DNA of 48,186 nt from a virus, in IMG/VR virus record IMGVR_UViG_3300025151_000062, positions 1 to 48,186 of that record. One strand, written 5' to 3'. Positions 44,268 through 48,186 of this stretch are shown piece by piece. The notes beneath the pieces are model-generated. The model had not been told where the DNA came from. It did not search any database and was given only the letters and a program-made list of their open reading frames with translations. Every line of letters begins with the position of its first letter. The stretch's first letter is position 1. Position numbers and translations under genes: made by a program.

Positions 44268-45605
44268 ATGAATAAAGATTTAGAATTTAAAAAACAGCAA
44301 TTAGATACTAAATCATCATCTTTCTGTGCGGCTAAATGGTACAACGCAACAATATGGTTAGGGTCAGGACAAACAACTTCTTGCCATCATCCGTTGCCAC
44401 ATCAAATTGATCTCGAAGAAATCAAAACAAATCCAAAAGCAATACACAATACAAGACAAAAAAAATTAGAAAGAGAAATGATGCAAGTTGGCGAAAGACC
44501 AAAAGGCTGTGAGTATTGTTGGAAAGCTGAAGACATAGGCCCGACAGTGGTATCAGATAGGATATACAAATCAAAAATTTATACCAATGATGCTTTGGAT
44601 CAAGCATTCCAAACACCATGCCAAAAAGATGTGGACCTTAAAACTTTAGAAATATCTTTTGATAGAACTTGTAATTTTGCGTGTTCTTATTGTAATCCTG
44701 CATTCTCTACAACTTGGGTCAAAGACATTAAAAATAATGGACCATATGAAAATCTTAAGTCAGATGGTAGAAATCATTTTACACATCCACATGATGCTTC
44801 ACAAAAATATGGATATCAAGAGTACAATCCTTACATTGAAGCGTTTTGGAAATGGTGGGAATCTGATTTGCACAAGACTTTGCAGGAATTGAGAGTTACT
44901 GGCGGTGAACCAATGATGAGTGCAGACATGTGGAAACTGTTAGATTGGTTCAAAGATAATCATGGTAAGTCGGAAACAAGATTAGCTATCAATTCAAATT
45001 TATGTCCTAAAGATGCATTAATGGACAGACTTATCAAAGCTTCACATCACATAAAAAACTTTGAAGTGTACACATCAGCTGAAGCTATGTTCAGTCAATC
45101 AGAATATATCAGAGATGGAATGAACTTCAAACAATGGCACAATAATATGATAAGATTAATTGAAGAAGGAAACTTGACTGGACTTCATGTTATGTGTACA
45201 ATAAATGCATTGTGTTTAGATTCATTACCACAGTTTATTGATATGTTAGTTAATATGAAAAGAAAATACGGCAGAGATTATCCTAACTTTACCCTTAATA
45301 TTTTGAGATTTCCTTCTTTCCAATCAGCAGTAGTTTTGCCTAAGGATATTAAACAAAAGGCAATTGGATTACTAAATGAAAAGGCAACATTATACAAGGA
45401 TGAGTTGCATGAACACGAATATAATCAAATGAATAGATTAATAAATTATCTCGAGTCAGTAGATTCGCCACATGCAGGTGCTGACACATTGGAAAGATTA
45501 CAGCAAGACTTCAAAAACTTTTATTCACAATATGACAAAAGACGTGGAAAAACTTTTGAAAAAACTTTTAGTCCAGAAATGGTAGAGTGGTATGTCGGAT
45601 TATAA
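44268..45605 (+). CDS. Radical SAM protein 3, twitch type (class A)
   Basis: A 445-residue paralogue of the protein at 41873, with the same plan. Auxiliary cysteines are C20, C39, C81 and C84 (CAAKW, SCHHP, GCEYC), with the spacing 19/42/3 exactly as in protein 1. The core triad is C135-x3-C139-x2-C142 (CNFACSYC) and GGEP is at G212. A conserved phrase between domains is WK.ED (YCWKAED). The C-terminus has a diverged TFSPE ending. The two class A copies are separated by the class C gene, so the duplication is not tandem. The stop overlaps the next gene by 14 bases. Confidence 0.85.
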   Translation: MNKDLEFKKQQLDTKSSSFCAAKWYNATIWLGSGQTTSCHHPLPHQIDLEEIKTNPKAIHNTRQKKLEREMMQVGERPKGCEYCWKAEDIGPTVVSDRIYKSKIYTNDALDQAFQTPCQKDVDLKTLEISFDRTCNFACSYCNPAFSTTWVKDIKNNGPYENLKSDGRNHFTHPHDASQKYGYQEYNPYIEAFWKWWESDLHKTLQELRVTGGEPMMSADMWKLLDWFKDNHGKSETRLAINSNLCPKDALMDRLIKASHHIKNFEVYTSAEAMFSQSEYIRDGMNFKQWHNNMIRLIEEGNLTGLHVMCTINALCLDSLPQFIDMLVNMKRKYGRDYPNFTLNILRFPSFQSAVVLPKDIKQKAIGLLNEKATLYKDELHEHEYNQMNRLINYLESVDSPHAGADTLERLQQDFKNFYSQYDKRRGKTFEKTFSPEMVEWYVGL

Positions 45606-46872
45606 AAATAAAATGCCAACAAAAGTAGACAAGGCAAAGTTGTCTAGTCATGAAAAGTTTTTGTTAGAAGATAGCAAATACTATTGCACTTTACCTTGGA
45701 CACATTTACATGCATATCCAAATGGCAAAGCATACCCTTGTTGTTTAGCAGAACATAAATTTCCAATTGGCGACTTGAAGCAAAACACATTGAAAGAATT
45801 ATGGAACAATGATAAGCAGAAAAAAATTAGAAAAAACATGATGGAAGAGAAACCATCTCGAGAATGTGCAAAATGTTATGAGCAAGAAAAACATGGATGG
45901 ACTTCTATGCGGCAATCTTCAAATATACATTTTGGTCATCATGTTGATAAAGTAAAGCGAACAAAAGAAGATGGTCATTATGACGATGTAAACATGGTGT
46001 ACTGGGACATAAGGTTTTCCAATCTGTGTAATCTGTCTTGTAGGTCTTGTGGTACTACGTTTTCATCAAATTGGTATGATGATCAAGTAGCACTATGGGG
46101 CAAACCTGATCACGCCAAAGTGACATGGGCTGGCAAAACAAAAATGGATGCCTATGAGCAACTAGTTGAATATTTGCCTATGGTTGAAAGAGTTTATTTT
46201 GCAGGAGGCGAACCATTAATTATGGAAGAGCACTATAAAATACTCAAAGAATTAATTAAACTGGGCAAAGCAGATTCTGTAAGACTGCAATACAACACCA
46301 ACTTTACTAGAATGGCATACAAAGATCTTAATGTGTTAGATATTTGGCCAGAGTTTGCAGACGTATCTGTGGGTGCTTCTTTGGATGCAATGGGTCCACG
46401 TGCCGAGCTCATGCGTAATGGCACAGTGTGGGCAGACATTGAAAGGAACAGAGCTGAAATGTTGAAAAAATGCCCAGATGTTGATTTCTTTATTTCGCCA
46501 ACAGTCAGTATTTTTAATGTTGATCATATACCAGATTTTCACTGGGATTGGTTACAAAAAGGGCTAATAAAAGGTCAAGATCTCAATGTAAATGTGTTAC
46601 AAGATCCCATGCATTATAGAGTAGACATTTTACCAACTCATATGAAAAGCAAAGTTCGGGAAAAACTAGAAAAACACATTGAACGCATCAAACCATATGA
46701 TCATTTGGGTAGAGCAACAGACGGCTTCAAAGCTACTATCAGCATGATGATGGCAGACGATAAAAGTCATATACTACCTCAGTTTGTGGAAAATACTAAT
46801 AGGTTAGATGAATTAAGGAAACAAAATACAGCACAAGTGTTTCCAGAGCTAGGAGGTATATTAAATGCCTAA
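45592..46872 (+). CDS. Radical SAM protein 4, twitch type (class B)
   Basis: A 426-residue protein. An N-terminal Cys module (C32, C50, C51, C92, C95: CTLPWTHLHAYPNGKAYPCCLAE and ECAKC) has the layout usually seen at the C-terminus of SPASM enzymes. The core triad is C146-x3-C150-x2-C153 (CNLSCRSC) and GGEP at G205. Between the modules are a KELWNN segment and K..R..M, typical of twitch domains (GDLKQNTLKELWNNDKQKKIRK). It ends VFPELGGILNA, whose codons include the AGGAGGT ribosome site of the next gene. An alternative start is ATG 45613. Confidence 0.85.
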   Translation: MSDYKNKMPTKVDKAKLSSHEKFLLEDSKYYCTLPWTHLHAYPNGKAYPCCLAEHKFPIGDLKQNTLKELWNNDKQKKIRKNMMEEKPSRECAKCYEQEKHGWTSMRQSSNIHFGHHVDKVKRTKEDGHYDDVNMVYWDIRFSNLCNLSCRSCGTTFSSNWYDDQVALWGKPDHAKVTWAGKTKMDAYEQLVEYLPMVERVYFAGGEPLIMEEHYKILKELIKLGKADSVRLQYNTNFTRMAYKDLNVLDIWPEFADVSVGASLDAMGPRAELMRNGTVWADIERNRAEMLKKCPDVDFFISPTVSIFNVDHIPDFHWDWLQKGLIKGQDLNVNVLQDPMHYRVDILPTHMKSKVREKLEKHIERIKPYDHLGRATDGFKATISMMMADDKSHILPQFVENTNRLDELRKQNTAQVFPELGGILNA

Positions 46873-48037
46873 TTCATTGTGTATATTACCTTGGATGTCA
46901 TTAGAAGCAACACCTACAGGAAACTTTAGGCCTTGTTGTCTAGCAGAAGATTTGATTGTTGATAAAGATGGCACTGCATATGATATTGCAAACAGTGGTA
47001 CACTTGAACAAGCATTTAATTCAGAGTATATGGAAAATTTGCGTGAACAATTTCTTAATGGTAAAAAGCCAACAACTTGTAAAAAGTGTTGGGCTTTAGA
47101 GGCAAGTGGTGGCGAAAGCAAAAGACTTATCTCTAACAAAAAGTTTGGACAAAATATAGACAATAAAAAATTATCTTTTCTTGATCTTAAGCTAGGCAAT
47201 ATTTGTAATTTGAAATGTAGAATATGTGGTACTTGGTCGTCATCAAAATGGGCTCAAGAGGAAATAGCACTTGGAAATGATGATGCAAAACGTGTGTTGA
47301 AGTTAGGTGCATGGCCCCGCAAAGAAAACAAGTTGTGGGATGAAGTAGTTGGTATGTTACAAGATGTAAAATATTTTGAATTTACAGGAGGAGAACCTTT
47401 TTTGATTCAAGAGCATTTTGATTTATTAGAAAAAAGTGCTGAACTAGGACATGCAAAACATCAGCAAGTACATTATAATACTAATGGCACAACTTTTCCG
47501 CAAAAAGCAGTTGAACATATATGGCCGCATTTTGGTGAAGTTGAAATTGCTTTTTCAATTGATGATATTGGTAAAAGATTTGAATACCAAAGATATGGTG
47601 CAAAATGGGATCAAGTTGCACAAAATATACAAAAATTTAATGATTTGAAACAAACACATAAGAACATTAAAACACAGATTTGTTGCACCATTAATATTCA
47701 AAACATTTACAATTTAGATGCAGTAGCAGACTGGATCAGAACACAGGACTTTGATTATGTCTACTATAACTATTTGCATGAGTCCAAAGAATGGAATGTA
47801 CAGTATTTGCCTACCAGTATTAAAAATAGAATACAGTATAAGTTAGGAACATACAGCAATGACGTATTTCACAAAGAACAATTACAAGGTGCAATTAATT
47901 TTATGATGGATAAAGATTTAGATTGTTTGGAAATGAGGAAAATGCGTAATCAAAAAATACAAGGCAGTGATAAATTTAGGAATGAATCTTTTGCAGATAC
48001 TTTTCCAGAGCTAAAGGAGTTGTTGTGGCAAAAATAA
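46865..48037 (+). CDS. Radical SAM protein 5, twitch type (class B)
   Basis: A 390-residue paralogue of protein 4. N-terminal cysteines are C6, C24, C25, C72 and C75 (CILPW, PCCLAE, TCKKC); C6 to C24 keeps the 18-residue spacing of protein 4. The core triad is C114-x3-C118-x2-C121 (CNLKCRIC) and TGGEP at G175. The C-terminus ends TFPELKELLWQK. Ribosome site AGGAGGT (46851-46857) is seven bases before the ATG. The start overlaps the previous stop by eight bases. The reaction is unknown. Confidence 0.85.
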   Translation: MPNSLCILPWMSLEATPTGNFRPCCLAEDLIVDKDGTAYDIANSGTLEQAFNSEYMENLREQFLNGKKPTTCKKCWALEASGGESKRLISNKKFGQNIDNKKLSFLDLKLGNICNLKCRICGTWSSSKWAQEEIALGNDDAKRVLKLGAWPRKENKLWDEVVGMLQDVKYFEFTGGEPFLIQEHFDLLEKSAELGHAKHQQVHYNTNGTTFPQKAVEHIWPHFGEVEIAFSIDDIGKRFEYQRYGAKWDQVAQNIQKFNDLKQTHKNIKTQICCTINIQNIYNLDAVADWIRTQDFDYVYYNYLHESKEWNVQYLPTSIKNRIQYKLGTYSNDVFHKEQLQGAINFMMDKDLDCLEMRKMRNQKIQGSDKFRNESFADTFPELKELLWQK

Positions 48038-48186
48038 AACCAAACGAAGGTAATAAGACATTTTGTATGGCTCCATGGGTACACACTTATTTGAGTCCAC
48101 AATCAGAAAGAAGGATATGTTGTGCTTCAACAGAGCCTGCACAAAATTTTACACAATACATTGACACAGCTGAAGGATCAGGTAAT
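48025..48186 (+). CDS. Radical SAM protein 6, N-terminal part (cut by window edge)
   Basis: The first 54 residues of another class B protein, starting with GTG at 48025, with AAGGAG (48014-48019) five bases upstream, and overlapping the previous stop by 13 bases. C14, C32 and C33 (FCMAPWVHT and RICCAS) reproduce the C-x3-W and CC elements and the 18-residue spacing of proteins 4 and 5. The core should follow beyond the edge, so radical SAM membership is inferred from this module. Confidence 0.7.
   Translation, partial: MAKIKPNEGNKTFCMAPWVHTYLSPQSERRICCASTEPAQNFTQYIDTAEGSGN

Noticed and set aside
1-48186. tRNA genes, integrase, insertion sequences, attachment sites
   Set aside because: Gaps between genes are short (the longest are about 115 and 100 bases) and none shows cloverleaf, terminal repeats or recombinase genes.

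Overview
The window is a contiguous piece of an AT-rich genome from a T4-type contractile-tailed phage. T4 homologues recognised directly are the gp46/gp47 recombination nuclease, the gp55 late sigma factor, and baseplate proteins gp48-like, gp53, gp5, PAAR tip, gp25, gp6 and a giant gp7-like wedge protein. The protein styles resemble marine T4-like myoviruses of cyanobacteria and Pelagibacterales: a huge wedge protein with a QYYWLPAG motif, fibres starting MAYTINK, twitch-type radical SAM proteins and 2OG oxygenases. No photosynthesis genes are visible. The host cannot be fixed from this window; a SAR11-like host is only a guess.

Layout. (1) 1-888, plus strand: end of a 2OG-oxygenase-like gene and a sulfotransferase-like P-loop gene, closed by a terminator. 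(2) 1004-5301, minus strand: methyltransferase, gp46 and gp47 as an overlapping operon, and gp55 separately, each unit under a TTGCAT-N17-TANAAT promoter. (3) 5335-28806, plus strand: baseplate hub and wedge genes, ending in a 13-kb gene for a 4359-residue protein. (4) 28809-31322, minus strand: a repetitive tail fibre facing the giant gene. (5) 31371-38707, plus strand: virion protein, three paralogous fibres, a 2OG oxygenase and further structural genes. (6) 38708-48186, plus strand: an operon with its own sigma70-like promoter, holding three GT-A-like glycosyltransferases, two small unknown proteins and six radical SAM genes, the last cut by the window edge.

Regulation. Structural units start with a T4-late-type motif (AATAAATA/TATAAATA), usually 6-9 nt before the start codon, which predicts leaderless or nearly leaderless late mRNAs. 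The gp55 promoter and the first late promoter overlap physically and point apart, suggesting that gp55 switches on the structural genes while shutting off its own promoter.

Most notable items are the radical SAM/glycosyltransferase operon, the apparent type-1 copper (cupredoxin) site and seven-bladed FG-GAP propeller inside the giant wedge protein, the leaderless late-promoter pattern and the gp55 switch. No tRNA, CRISPR array, insertion sequence or integrase was seen. No gap between genes exceeds 300 bases. All functions are read from motifs by eye; no database search was run.
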